64,000 nucleotides of DNA from Tenrec ecaudatus (GCF_050624435.1 NC_134536.1:130726758-130790757), one strand, 5' to 3'. Numbered from the stretch's first letter, positions 28,401 through 39,842 are shown. The notes: generated by a model not told the origin, from the letters alone. Program-made: numbers and translations.

Positions 28401-31400
28401 GACGCTCAGATCTGTAAGCTGCTTCTGTGTTAGTGTTGTCACAGATTACATCTGCGTGGATATCTTTCTAGACTTGCTGTTCTGGTCTCCGATCCATTTG
28501 TTTAGATTTGCATCAGCCTAACAGCATCGTAATTCTCACAGGTTTACTCCACTTTTGTTTCGGGTTTTTAGGATTGCCTTAGCTAACCTTGGTCCTGTGC
28601 ATTTTCTATGAATTTCAGAATACCTTTCTTAAATATTGATTTTAACAATCGATAGCCTAAAAACCTTCTACCACCAATTTAAAAAAGAAGAAGGTCCTAT
28701 GGGGAAATTCTATCCTGTCACACGGATAGATCAAATCAACTTGAGGGTCCTAAACAGCAGTAGTGAACTTATTTATGATACACCTAACCAGTCTTCCCTT
28801 TTCTCAAAGAATTGAATTTGCTTATCTTCCCAAAGCACCTAAGTTTCTGGCGCTCTAAAGTTTCTCGACTTAGTGATTTGCATGGTATCTTTGTCTCATT
28901 AAAGGCAAGGAAGTCCTCTTTCTCCCTCAGCAGACTAGAACTCCCAAAACCTGCAGGAATACTGTCTTCCGCATCCGGCTGGGAACTCCCAGCAGGCGGG
29001 ATCTGTGACTCTTCCAAAAGACTGGGACCCCTTCAGTGTAGGGTTATTACCCACCTCCACCACCTCCTCCCTCCGCACCTCCTGCCTGACTGGGACTGCC
29101 TTAGGGCTGGGCTGTGTCCCCACCCTCAGACCACAAACCACCAACTGCAGGGCAACAGCCACGCCTCCCCCCTTCACCACCAGTTGTGGGTTTCAAAACA
29201 CCTCCTTCCTCCTCTCTTGCCAGCCCTTGCTCAACCCGGCGTGTCTCCCCAGGTCCCCCGGTGCAGAACACGTACACCCGAGTGCAGCACCTGGAGGGGG
29301 AGACGCTGTCTGTGCAGTGTCACTACAAGAACCACAAGAACCGCGTGGACGGCAAGGTTTGGTGCAGAGTCAGGAGGAACCGATGCGAGGCTGGGTTCAC
29401 CCGCGTCTGGGCGCAGCAGCCTCATTACCTGCTGGAGGACGATGCTCAGGCCAAGGTGGTCACCATCACCATGGCAGCGCTCAGGCGCCAGGACTCGGGC
29501 CGGTACTGGTGCATGCGGAACAGTTCCCAGATCCTCTACCCCTTGATGGGCATCCAGCTGGAGGTGTATCCAGGTGAGTGGGCCTGGGACGGGCGGGCCG
29601 TCCTCCCTGCCCTGCCCGGCCCTCCTCCAGCCACATGGAAGCGCCCTGCTTAGCTCGGGCGTAAGCATAGGAGGAGGAAGAATGGATACCAACCACGACG
29701 CACCTTAGGGTCTCCAGAAGTCTTCTCGACATCCTCTGATGGGGTCTTAGATTAGACATGATCGTCACCATGTTGTAAGCGGAGAAAGGGAGATGGCTCA
29801 GGGTCATAAGCTGGCGCATGGCAGAGCTGGGATTCGAACTCAGACCTCTCTTGCTCTGTTTGATGCCGCCGTCCGCTCCGCATATAGTTTTATCGAAATG
29901 TCACCACGTGCCAGGCACCGTTCTAGGCTCTGAGCCAGCAGGGATGGCACCGTTCTGGCCTGTAGAATATGGCAGGCCATCGCACACCACGAGGGGAGCA
30001 CTCCAGGATGAGGTTCAATAAATGTTCTTCAGGAAAGAAGACAGCACGTGGGGCGTGAGAGAGGGACTCAGGGGTGGGGCCGGTAACTGGAGTACCACGG
30101 ATGAGAGAAATGCTTTCCTGGGCAGAGACCATCACAGAGATCCTGAATGAGCTCTGTCCAAGTCCGGGTGCTCGAAGGGCATGCTGGGGGAGGAGAGGGT
30201 GAGTGCAGAGGTCCTGAGGTGAGAAGTCAGGGCGCATGAGGATGGCTGGTCTGGATTGAATGTGGCGGGGCTGATAGGAGAAGAGACTGGAAAGCCAGTG
30301 GCTCTGGAGCTGATGACATGAGCACCCCCCTCCCCAAAGAAACACGTTACCGCCTAGTTTGTCTCGTAGAGACCCCAGGAGACTCACAGCTCCTGGACCG
30401 TCCTCTCTCTTCCATCGCCCCAGCCCCAGGCTTCTCCCAGGGAGTGGGGCAGAGGACAGCAGTAACAATGCAGGTGTCTCTCGGGAAGCCTCAGGGAAGG
30501 TGTCTGGCCCTCACCTACGGCAGCTTTTTCAAATTTGGGATCTTTGGTGCTTTCTTGCCTTCACCAAAAAAACACTTTTTTTGTGTGTGTGTGTGGGGGG
30601 ATGGGTTCACCAATTACAGAGCAACTGGAAAAGTCCTGGCTCAGCATCATAGTGCAGGCTGGCAGGAATAAGAAGGGTCCTCAAAGTGTTGAGAGAGAGA
30701 GAGGAATGGGGTGAGGGGGGCATTCACTGGGCACAGGTGGCCTGACAAGAAAGGCTTAAACCCTTGTAAAAGTTCTCCCTCCTTCGGAGGAGCTGGGTGC
30801 TCCAGTGGTTGGCACACACCACTGCTCAGGGGGCAGGCTGGGTGTTCTAATCCACCCAGAGGGCTCCGTGGAAGGCAGGCCAGAGTAGCTCTTTCAGAAA
30901 TTTCAGCCCAGGAGAAGTGAGCACCCCGTTCTGCTCCGACCCACTCGGAGTCACCAGCATCGGCATGGACTACACGGCAACTGGCCTTTCGGTTTTCTTC
31001 TTTCCTGGGCCCACTTCTCCCTGACCTCACCTGCTGGCCAAATCCATTCCTAGTCACTCAGCCAAGCAGAATCCAGGCCTAAGGGCAAGGAGGCATGAAG
31101 CAGACAGGTACCCACCCTGACATCCGGACGACTGTTCCCGCTCCCAGGCGCCACAATGATCTAATAAGGTTCCTTCCTCTCTGGCTCCACAGCGCCCACC
31201 ACGGAGAGACACGTTCCTCTGACCCGTCTGCCCAAAGGCCTGGAGAGTGCGGTCGTTTTGACAAAGGGCCGAGCCTCCACTGCTGACCCAGACACATCAT
31301 TCACCTCCACCGTGACCGTGCTCACCCCTGGACTTCTCACCCTGGCCAGACCCTTACCCTCCACCGCCCCAGGGACCACTGGACAGACCCCCGTGGCAGG

Positions 31401-33310
31401 CCACAGCTTCCCTGACACCGCCTCCACCACCAGGGGACACAGTAGGCAGACGGAGCCCTGGAGAGCAACCGCCTCTCCCAGCAATTCCCAGGGCCCCTCT
31501 GTCGGTCCAGCACCCATCGCCACCCCATCTGGCCCACCACGCACCAACTTACCCACCTCCACCACGTCTGGCTCCCCACGCACCAGCTTACCCACCACCA
31601 CGGGAATCCTCCTCTACAAGTTACCTCCCATCAGGTAGCTGGGGCCGTGGGCCAGGGGCTGGGAGACACTTGGCCAGATACAGCGCTGGTTCTTGGGTGC
31701 CTAGCAGACCTCAAGGTGCAAAAGGCTCCCCTCCCCCTGGGCCAATGGCTGCATGGGGAGGAGGGTGAGAAGTGGGAGGCTGGACACTGGGGTGGAGGAT
31801 GCACTTGGAAGGATGGTCGTGGGCATGAGGACAGATAGGCACTGGGAAGAGTCTGGGGGCCAGGACCAGGCTGAAGAAGTGGGGGATAAGCCCGTGGTGG
31901 GTGGCGAGTTGATTCTGCCGCACAGTCACCTCGTGTGTGTCAGGGCAGAACCATGCCCCGAGCCCGCAGCTGGTTTTCTGGAAGTGTGTCCCCAGGCATT
32001 TCCTGCAACGTGCCTTCAATGGCCTCGAACCTCCAGCCTTGTTTGGTTAGCAGCCTGGTGCATTCACCATGTGCACCCTCAAGGCCTCCCTATGGGAAAT
32101 GAGAGGCTCCATGTAGGTTCGACCAGAGGCAGGCGCTGGGGTTCATGTGCCTATTGTTTTTAGGGGGGTGGGGAGGGAGGAAGGATGGGGAGTGGGGAAG
32201 GGTAGCTGGGAAGCGGAGGTGGTCAACGTCAACGGTGCTGACAAGAGCTACGCCCACTATGGGGACCCTGGGACCCGCTGACCACACCGCTGTCGTTGGT
32301 GGTCCCCTGGAGGGCAAGGGAGCTGGGGTGTTAATCCGCCAACCCCCGGTGGTCCCTGGCAAGGGACTGCCTGCCCATGGGTAGCAAAGAGGAGTCCAAG
32401 GACATGAGAGGTGCAGGGCGCTGGGGTGGGCGGAAGTGATAGAAGGGATGGGGCCAGGCTTCGAAGGGACATCCACAGTCTCTGCACCACAGAGACCAGC
32501 GGGGAGAGGCAGCCTCCATCCCTGGGAGGATAGCAAGGCCCTTAGAGGCGCTCCAACACACCTTCTTCCCAGCCCATTTGGGGACCTACCAGAGGGAGGA
32601 GATGAGGTGAAGAGGTGCTGCTCTCTGCTGGGAACCTTAGGGAATGACACCCCCCCTTCCTTTCCGCCCACTTCGTCCCCTGAGCTCTGAGAGCCTCACA
32701 TCCTGCCCCAGAGCTGGGTCCCCATGGAGGAGAGGTCATCTCCCTGGGCGGGAAGAACTATGAGTGGCCCCAGCCTGCCTCCTCCAGGGTGGCCTGGGTC
32801 AGGGTGGGGCGCGTGAGCTCACCTCCTCCCATTGTCGCCTCTCCTCAGGCACAAGGACTTCGACCCCACTGTGCTGGCAGTAGCCCTGGCCTTCGTCCCC
32901 GTGCTCGTGCTGGCCATCATCTTCTTTGGGGTGTGGAAGAGGAGGAGACGCGTGGGCAGTGAGTGTAGCCCCTTCCCGACGGAGCGCAGGGACTGTACCT
33001 GTGACTGCAGGCTTCCGGCCAGTGGCATTCCCCAGGAGGACGGAGAGGACACCCAGCCAGGGAAGGACACCCAGCCAGGGAGGAGGGACGGCACCACACA
33101 CCCCCAAGGGGGTGGCCTGGAGAGAGCCAGGGGACAAAGCCAGGCCTGTGGCTGGGACTGGGAAGCCCGGGAGCAGGAAGAGGCATGACCCTGGTTTCTC
33201 TCTCTCCCTGCCCTGTAGGGTACAGCGTGTACAGTGGTCCTGCTAGGCCCTGGACGGACACACCCAGACCAGAGCCCCTGTGGAAGTTGACTTGGTCTGA
33301 CATGACCTAG
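23008..33310 (+). CDS. TREML2: TREML2 (TREM-like transcript 2), five coding exons
   Basis: Spliced CDS from exons 23008-23059, 29253-29573, 31193-31634, 32849-32958 and 33219-33310. All introns are GT-AG, the phases fit (1,1,2,1), and there are 1017 nt encoding 338 residues. The order is: signal peptide (1-18); V-set Ig domain (about 19-124) with Cys40/Cys104 and the extra TREM-type pair Cys55/Cys62; long Pro/Ser/Thr-rich stalk (125-272); transmembrane segment (about 279-301); short basic tail. The V domain matches human TREML2 nearly residue for residue, including the EGETLSVQC and SGRYWCMRN motifs, so the identity is firm. The family is a myeloid/B-cell surface receptor. The transmembrane segment has no charged residue, so no DAP12 coupling is expected. 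The protein is slightly longer than the human 321 residues. The last ten codons look frame-shifted (see findings). Confidence 0.93.
23880..24300 (-). mobile_element. RTE LINE 3' end in TREML2 intron 1, with (CT)n expansion
   Basis: It contains the antisense RTE 3' domain (TTTACCAAGCAGG, GACAATGTGTCCAAGG, TGCCATCCTTGCTTCTAAGGA). It is split by a (CT)n tract at about 24064-24139. Confidence 0.7.
24064..24139. repeat. (CT)n microsatellite inside an RTE LINE
   Basis: An uninterrupted CT run of about 76 bp. Confidence 0.97.
24812..25020 (+). repeat. AfroSINE (tRNA-derived), near full length
   Basis: It starts GGAGCCCTGGTGGCACACTGG, has GTTCAAAACCACCAGC at the B-box region, TGTAAAGAGTCGCAG, and the CTATGAGTCAGCATGGACTC tail. 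This is the clearest SINE copy in the window. Confidence 0.85.
25036..25613 (-). mobile_element. ERVL-type solo LTR with internal (GA)n expansion
   Basis: Its start TGTGTTAGTCTGGGTAGACT and its AGCACCACA end match the family. A GAGCGAGC/GA microsatellite at 25402-25452 has grown inside it. Confidence 0.68.
25615..25975 (+). repeat. AfroSINE interrupted by SPIN
   Basis: SINE halves at about 25615-25741 and 25913-25975 join at the SPIN target site. The tail reads CTATGAGTCAGGATCGACTC. Confidence 0.8.
25742..25912 (-). mobile_element. SPIN-type hAT element, nested in an AfroSINE
   Basis: Its ends are CAGCGGTTCTC and GAGAATCGCTG. The flanks CCCTAGGG and CCCTACAG are a 6-of-8 target duplication. 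The flanking halves form one AfroSINE (about 25615-25975). Confidence 0.85.
26345..26560 (+). repeat. AfroSINE
   Basis: It has GGGCTGCTAACCCCAAGGTC, TCAAAACCATCAG and CCTATAGGATCACTATGAG in order. Confidence 0.75.
27190..27905 (+). mobile_element. RTE LINE 3' end carrying SPIN
   Basis: It has GCAAGGATGGTGAGATTTCA, ACATGGTGTCAGGAGAGACAGG and the CACCGAAAAACAAC tail of the RTE 3' end. It is interrupted by SPIN at 27436-27626. Confidence 0.7.
27436..27626 (+). mobile_element. SPIN-type hAT element, nested in an RTE LINE
   Basis: It has CAGCGTTTCTC and GAGAACCACTG ends with the conserved CCCCTTTGGGGGTTGAA block. RTE 3' sequence resumes directly at CCTTAGAGGCAAGG. Confidence 0.83.
28230..28640 (-). 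mobile_element. L1 ORF2 3' region fragment in TREML2 intron 1
   Basis: The segment ending TTTTAGGATTGCCTTAGCTAACCT...ATGAATTTCAGAATACC is the antisense of the mammalian L1 ORF2 end. No frame is open. Confidence 0.55.
29253..29573 (+). CDS. TREML2: TREML2 exon 2 (V-set Ig domain)
   Basis: This 321-nt phase 1-1 exon has a cccag acceptor and a CAG|gtgagt donor. It carries Cys40, the KVWC motif with Cys55, Cys62 and the SGRYWC motif with Cys104. An NSS sequon follows Cys104 at residue 107. Confidence 0.95.
31193..31634 (+). CDS. TREML2: TREML2 exon 3 (mucin-like stalk)
   Basis: This 442-nt exon (phase 1 in, phase 2 out) encodes a Thr/Ser/Pro-rich stalk that aligns loosely to human exon 3, sharing the TPGL and TASPSN segments and the PxIR end. 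It contains a 13-residue tandem duplication at 31528-31602. Confidence 0.9.
32849..32958 (+). CDS. TREML2: TREML2 exon 4 (transmembrane)
   Basis: This 110-nt exon (phase 2 in, phase 1 out) encodes an uninterrupted hydrophobic helix ending in W-K-R-R-R-R, a stop-transfer signal comparable to the human W-K-K-R. The donor is A|gtgagt. Confidence 0.9.
33219..33310 (+). CDS. TREML2: TREML2 exon 5 (cytoplasmic tail, altered end)
   Basis: The exon opens after a ctgtag acceptor with YSVYSGP, which matches the human YSMCSDP start. The frame runs through PRPEP and then reads LWKLTWSDMT to a TAG at 33308-33310. The other frame from 33280 reads VEVDLV then TGA, closely matching the human VEVYLI end. This suggests a one-base deletion near 33275-33280. 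Confidence 0.85.
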
Positions 33311-36019
33311 CTGGGGAGAGGGGGCGCTCCTCCCAGAGGCCCCCGGGAGTCCAGAGGAGGGGTGATGACGGGGACCTGTCTGGCCTGGAGTGAGACTGGG
33401 GTGTGAGAATGTGCCCCATTGCCGGGTGCTGGACTCAGGCCTTCCCAGAAACTTGGGCTGCAGTTCCAGGAGCCAGTTGCCCGGCCTCTTCTGGGCCCTG
33501 AGTAGCGTATGTGTGTTGGGGGCTGCCAGGAATCTGGAGAGGGGCTCAGAGCAGAGGGCTTGGGCAGGACGTCCTGTGGAAGTCACTGAGAGGATCCTGC
33601 TTCGAGTCGCAGCCCCCTCCAGGCCTATGGTGGGCCCAGAGACCTTGAGTGGTCTGTTTGGCAGGCAGAGCCTGCGTACTCAGCCTTAGAGCCGCTTCCT
33701 GTCAAGCAAAGAGAAGGGAGCAGTGGGCAGCTGGAGTGGCCCTCTGCCCACCTGGGCCACCAGGAGCCTGGGGAAAAAAGAGTCAGGCTCATGAGCCCCC
33801 GAGACTGCAGGTATCCCATGGGCAACACCTGGGAGGAGGGACAGACTAGGTACTAGGGCTGCAGAATGGGGGCAGTCAGGGAGCCCCAATTTTCCGGCAG
33901 CTTGTCCCACATCTCCCACAGCTGCCACCTGCTCATTGCCCCTCCCTGGAGAGCCACCCTCCCCCCACTGCCCCACCCCAGGGGCGGGCTCAGTGTCCTC
34001 TGGGGAGGGAAAACCCACTTAGGACACAGCTGAAATCACTATAGCTAGTCACATGCTGGAGGGCTGGTGCAGGTCGGGGCAGGGAGGATGAGACCCCAGG
34101 ACCCTCTGGCCTGGGGCCCAGTGGCTGAAGAATCTGTCCCTGCTCCCACTGACTCATGTGGTTCAGACTCTCCCACTACTGCCCAGACCACAGACCGGAT
34201 AACAGGCAAAGGCTGGGGAGCATGGACAGGACGCTCCCCGGGAGAGGTCTGGCTTGAGCAACTGGGATAGAGATGACCACTCCACTCTCAGCCGGGGATC
34301 AAGGGCTTCCCAGGTGGGAGGCCATGAGAGTGCCTCACCTGGGGCACTCCAGGACCAAAGTGGGCAGAGAGGAAGCTGCCCTGGGAACAGCAAGGAGGAG
34401 GTATTTCTTCCTGGCATCCAGGAGAGGGCAGTAGGAGGGAAAGAGCCAAGTGAGGAACTGCAACATCTGGTGCGGGACTCAAGGACATTGGTGGCCACCA
34501 GCTAACAGCGCACTGAGGAGCCTCCTTCCCCATCAGGAGGGTGTGTCGCTGGGACAGGTGACTGGGGTCAGCGGAGGAGCTCACCTCAATTGCCATCACT
34601 GCCTGCAGCCTGGCCAGCATGCAGGAGAGATGGCCGATTGGAGAGCCCTGGACTGAGTGAGCGGGCCCCGGTGGGACCCCCAGCGATTCATGAACCCTTT
34701 CTGAGCCTCATGTCTCTCCCTGGGAAGGGGACCACTCCTTCCTACCTCTCAAGACCGGTGTCGGGATAAGACAAAATAACAGAACTGTGCACCAAAGCAA
34801 ATGCCTCCCAGGGGTCATTCTTCAGGGTCTTGGCCGCTTCTTTCAGCCCCTGCTCTGCAGGATCCTAGTCCCCCGAGTTGTTCTCTCCCCACCCATGTTC
34901 CCCTCTCACTTTGCACTGTCGGGGGCCCTCAACCACAGCCCCTTGGGGGAGGAGGGCCCGGGGTGGGTAAGGCCTGGGTTTGAATTAGTAGCTCAGCCCT
35001 CGCCTCTGCGTGACCTCTCAGGACCTGCTTTCTCAGGTGAACCCAGAAGTCCCTTCACCACTTCCCTGGTGGTTGGGGGATGGGGTGTGCAGGCTGCACG
35101 CAGCCACATGGGACCGGACGAGCAGAGACACACGCATGAGACTTGCACACATCCATGTGGGTGCCGGCAGCCAGCGAGCACGAGGTCTACCCTCTCGGTG
35201 TCCTCTGGGACAAAGTCCACATGATGGGTTGTGTGTTGAGCCGCCCGGGGCCATGACGCAGGAATGATGGCCATTGGCCCAGATGCCGGGGGTAGTGAGG
35301 ACAGAAGCCGTTGACCTCCAATCCCCCTTCCACATAGGGAAGGGACGCCAATGGTGCTGCGGGTTACACCTTGGGCTGCTGATTGCCAGGCTGATGGTGA
35401 AGGCTGGGGAGTATGGACAGGACTCGCCGCCCGCAGAGATCTGTGTCTCTGGAGGCTTCAAATCCACCAGCTATCGCTCAGCAGACAGCGAGGCTCTGCT
35501 TCCAGGAAGATGTGCCGACTCCACAGCCCCACGGAGCCCTTCTACTCTGTCCCACGGGGTCCTTGTGAGTCAGAGTCAACTCAATAGCAATGAATTTGGG
35601 GTGGAATACAACTTCAGCTGCAGGGAGCCACCTCGCCAAGGTCAGAGACCCCTATCCAGGGCTTCCTGTACCCCCCTGACTGTGGCATACGGCAGGAAGG
35701 ACCCACACCTGCTTGCCAACCCTGAGCTGTTTGGAAGGATCATCTGTCTCATTTCTAGAATAGCTCATCAGGTGACCCAAGCTTCTTCTTAATCTTCTTT
35801 GCTTTAACTAACAACTCTATGTTCTCCTGGTTCGGGGGGCTACAAGTCAGGCACCAGGGTGCTGGCTTGAGAGGGCAAGGCTCTCTCTCTGTCTGCTCTG
35901 CAGGACGGGCCTTAGCTTTTTGAGATTTTCTGTTCCTGGGGGGTCTTTTTGTGGCTGAGCAGCTCTCATCCCCCTACCCCTCCCGGCTCCCTTGTTTATT
36001 CCCTTGCCTGTCTCTAAAG
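33311..36019. other. TREML2 3' flank, no further gene recognised
   Basis: It holds GC-rich unique sequence and an AfroSINE-like repeat at 35352. No consensus AATAAA followed by a GT-rich element was found close to the stop, so the 3' end of the mRNA is not placed. Confidence 0.4.
35352..35610 (+). repeat. AfroSINE-like repeat with extra internal segment
   Basis: A GGTTACACCTTGGGCTGCTG start and a GTGAGTCAGAGTCAACTC tail bracket an enlarged body. Confidence 0.65.
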
Positions 36020-36210
36020 CAGTGGTTCCCAACCTTCCTAAGGTCTTAACCCTTTCATACAGTTCTTCATGTGGTGGTGACGCTCCAACCCTAAAATTAT
36101 TTTCGTTGCAATTTCATCACTGTCATTTGCGCTGTTATGGATCAGAGGGCCCATGGGAAAGGATGGTTCAAACCCCAAAGGGGCTGCGACCCACAGATTG
36201 AGAACCACTG
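36020..36210 (-). mobile_element. SPIN-type hAT element
   Basis: Its ends are CAGTGGTTCCC and GAGAACCACTG, with weak 8-bp flank similarity (CTCTAAAG/CTCTCATG). The interior is the same as the other copies, in reverse orientation. Confidence 0.82.
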
Positions 36211-36801
36211 CTCTCATGAGCATGTCATGTGCATATCACAGGCTGCTGATAAGACTTCCTCCAATCCTGACACCGCCTTCCTCTACATAGAATCCGCAAG
36301 GATTGAACACGTATGGTGGTGAGAGGACACAACCCCGACGTACCCCTTTCTTGACTTTAAACTACATAGTTCCCTTGTTCTGATCCAGTTGCGTATAGGT
36401 TCCACAGGAGCACAATGTGGTGTTCTGAAATGCCCATTCTTCTCAAGGCTATCCGTCATGTGTGATGATCCACACACAGTCAAATAAAGCACACACTGCA
36501 CAGTCAATAAAACGCAGGTAAACATCCCCTCCCCCCATACTATTTGGGTATCTACGTAGAGGATACAGTCCTGCTTGCTCGAAGCCCTTGCTGTTGAAGA
36601 GCAATGGAAAGAAGACAAGCAATCCTCACCACTGATGCACAGGTAACATCCTGGCAAATGGAGAAGAGAGTGAAGGATTCAGTCTTGCTTGGGCCCAAAA
36701 TTAATGATTGTGGAAGTGGCAGTCAAGAGATTAAAAGATGCCCTGCCATGGGTCAATCTGCTGCGCAAGACCTCGTTAGAGTTTTGAAAAACAAAGATGT
36801 T

Positions 36802-38686
36802 TGTGTTAGTCTGGGTACGTTCAAGAAACAAATCCACAGATTTGTATAAGAGAGAGTTTTATATAAAGGTTAAGTGCGCATCAAGAAAACATCCCAACTC
36901 AGTGCTGCCCAAGCTCACAGGTCCAACATTAACCCAATAACCCAAATATCCAACACCAATCCACAAAGTCCTCTTCCGGCAAAGGACATTTATGTAGGTC
37001 TAGATAAAGACATGTACATATGCAAATATATTTATATGAGGATGGGGAAATAGATCTATGTGCCTATATTTATGGGTTTAGTATTAAGGTAGCAGAAGGA
37101 CATTGGGCCTCCACTCAAGTACTCCCTCAATGCAAGAATACTTTCTTCTATTAAATTGGCATTCTATGATGCTCACCTTCCCAACACAACTGCTGAAGAC
37201 AAAGCGGGTGAATAAGCAAATGTGGTGAAGAAAGCTGATGGTGCCCGGCTATCAAAAGATATAGCTTCTGGGGTCTTAAAAGCTTGAAGGTAAATAAGTG
37301 GCCATCTAGCTCAGAAGCAACAAAGCCCACATGGAAGAACACACCCAGCCTGTGTGATCACGAGGTGCTAAAGGGATCAGTTATCAGGCATCAAAGAACA
37401 AAAAGTCATATCATTGGGTGCACACCTCCATGATACAATCAATCATTGAAGGCAAATGGGTGCATAAGCAAATGTGGTAAAGAAAGCTGATGGTGCCCAG
37501 CTATCAAAAGGTATAGCTTCTGGGGTCTTAAAGGCTTGAAGATAAAGAAGCGGCCATCTAGCTCAGAAGCAACAAAGCCCACATGGAAGAAGCACACCAG
37601 CCTGTGGGATCACGAGGTGTTGAAGGGATCAGGAATAAAGCATCATCAGAACAAAAAAAATCTTATCATAGTGAATGAGTCGGGGAGTGCAGAGTGGAGG
37701 CCCAAAGCCCATTTGTCGGCCACTGGAGATCCCTTTGCAGAAGAGTCTCAGGGGAAGAGACAAGCCAGTCAAGGTGTGATGTAGCAACGAAGAAAAATAC
37801 AACTTTCTTCTAGTTCCTAAATGCTCCGCCTCCCTAACTATCATGATTCAAATTCTACCTTGCAAGTCTGGCTAGACCAGAGGATGTACACTGGTACAGA
37901 TAGGAACTGGAAGCACAGGAAATCCAGGGCAATGATCCCTTCAGGACCAGTGGTGTGAGTGATGATACTGGGAGGGTAGAGGGAGAGTGAGTTGGAAAGA
38001 GGGAACTGATTACAAGGATCTACATGTGACCTCCTCCCTGGGGGACATACAACAGAAAAGTGGGTGAAGGGAAACATTGAACAGTGTACGATATGACAAA
38101 ATAATAATTTATAAATTATCAAGGATTCATGAGGGAGGGGGAGCTGGGAGGGAGGGGAAAAATGAGAACCTGATGCCAGGGGCTTAAGTGGAGAGCAAAT
38201 GTTTTGAGAATGATGAGGGCAATGAATGTATAGATGTGCTTGACACAGTGTATATATGGATTGTGATAAGAGTTGTATATGAGCCCCTAATAAAATGATT
38301 AACAAAAACAAAACTACAACAAAAAAACAAAGTCCTCTTCCATCTCACAAAACAGATGCAATGATGCTGACTGCAGGAGGAAAGCCGAGTCAGTGAATGT
38401 GTAAGCATCTCAGCGCTTGCAGGGGTCTCCACACGGGTGCTCCAGCACCCAGGCCTGAGTCAGGGTAGGTCCATGTGGCATCTCGTTGAGGATATCCTGC
38501 AGGAAGTGAGCCTTGCCAGCTGAAGTAGGGAAGTGGCTAAGGCAGCTGTACCCTGGTCCGACCATCAGAAAGCAAGACACCCGAGAACTCAAAAGGCGAG
38601 GCTCACTGAACCATTTATCTCTCTGCCCTTCAATCAACCCCACTTGTGCTTATCGGCCAGGTGGGCACAATAAACTAACTACCTCA
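36802..38686 (-). mobile_element. ERVL-type solo LTR split by an L1-type insert
   Basis: LTR pieces at 36802-36977 and 38327-38686 match the uninterrupted copy at 58625-59143. The 5-bp ATGTT duplication fits ERVL integration. Confidence 0.78.
36978..38326 (+). mobile_element. L1-type 3' end insertion with 15-bp target duplication
   Basis: It is flanked by perfect direct repeats ACAAAGTCCTCTTCC (36963-36977 and 38327-38341). It ends AATAAAATGATT followed by an A-rich tail. This is the target-primed reverse transcription signature, consistent with a 5'-truncated L1 or an L1-mobilised non-coding repeat. About 200 bp is duplicated internally (about 37190-37410 against 37448-37660). Confidence 0.78.
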
Positions 38687-39750
38687 ATGTTACTATGCGG
38701 ATTGAGGTGCACCTGACCAAGCCACGGGCTTGTCAGTCCCCTGCTAGGCATGGGCAGGCTGGGAACTCATTAAGGAAGACCAAAGAAGAGATGTGCTTGA
38801 AGGGCGTTGCTGGTGGAGACCTTGGAAAGTACCACGGGCTGCCAAGAGAACACATAAAGATGACCTGGAGGGAGTACAGCCAGAATGCTCCTCTGAGGCA
38901 AGGGTGGTGAGACTTGATCTCACGTGTTCTGGACATGGTGTCAGCAGAGAGCCGTCCCCGGGAAAGGACATCATGCTTGGTAAAGCAGAAGAGCAGCAAA
39001 GCAGAGGAAGGCCCCAAGTAGATGGCTGGTCACCGTGGCTGCAGCCATGGGGCCAAGCGTAGGCACGATGGTGAGGCTGGCGCAGGAGTGGGCAGGGTTT
39101 CCTTCTGACCCACACAGGGTCACTATGAGTCGGAACAGGCTCAATGACACCTAACAGTAAACATCAGCACACTTCCGAAGCGAAGAGCTCAGTCTATGCC
39201 CTGGACCAATCCTGCCTCGGGCACCTAGCAAAGGCAACCCAATTCCAAAGACGATGATAATCACAGGCAAAGAGGTTCAAACTTACACCACTTTATTTTT
39301 ATTTCCGGGCGGGGGGGGTGTGTGTGTGTACAATTCAACTCCCACGTCCTACACCTCCGCCACCCAAATCCATGTCTTCGCCTTACACACCATACATTCG
39401 CCCCATCTCATCAACCCCAAAGGCTGACCTCAGTGTTTTCCCCCAAACCTTTATATTGGGCGCTAATACACAGAGCGTATCCGTCTGTCAAGCAGGATTG
39501 TGCAGTGGTTACCACAACGTACCAGTTTCAACACATTGGCTTCCTTCTTGAACTCCGGGATTTCAGCTCCCCTGTACCGAACCCCCTTACACCGTACGCC
39601 CTAGGAGCCCTTGTGCTACGTGCTGACTCTACAGGTTCATCAATCCTGGGTTTCACATACTGGAAAGCAGAAAAACATTTCATCAACATTCAAGAGGGTT
39701 TCCCCCAGTGACAGAATACATCTGAGGTAAACCTCAATAGGAGAAAAAAG

Positions 39751-39754
<4 letters not shown>

Positions 39755-39836
<82 letters not shown>
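39755..39836. repeat. (GA)n microsatellite
   Basis: An uninterrupted GA run of about 82 bp. Confidence 0.97.

Positions 39837-39842
<6 letters not shown>

Larger units (their letters stand above)
36597..39160 (+). mobile_element. RTE LINE 3' end containing a nested LTR and L1-type insertion
   Basis: RTE sequence at about 36597-36801 and 38687-39160 is continuous across an LTR flanked by 5-bp duplications ATGTT (36797-36801 and 38687-38691). The 3' domain and ACACCTAACAG end are recognisable. Confidence 0.8.

Noticed and set aside
28812-29546. 244-codon open frame overlapping TREML2 exon 2
   Set aside because: It is out of frame with the V-set domain and reflects high GC content. The true exon is the phase-1 frame at 29253-29573.
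32819-33586. 255-codon reverse open frame
   Set aside because: It is antisense to TREML2 exons 4-5, with no domain and a GC-driven lack of stops.
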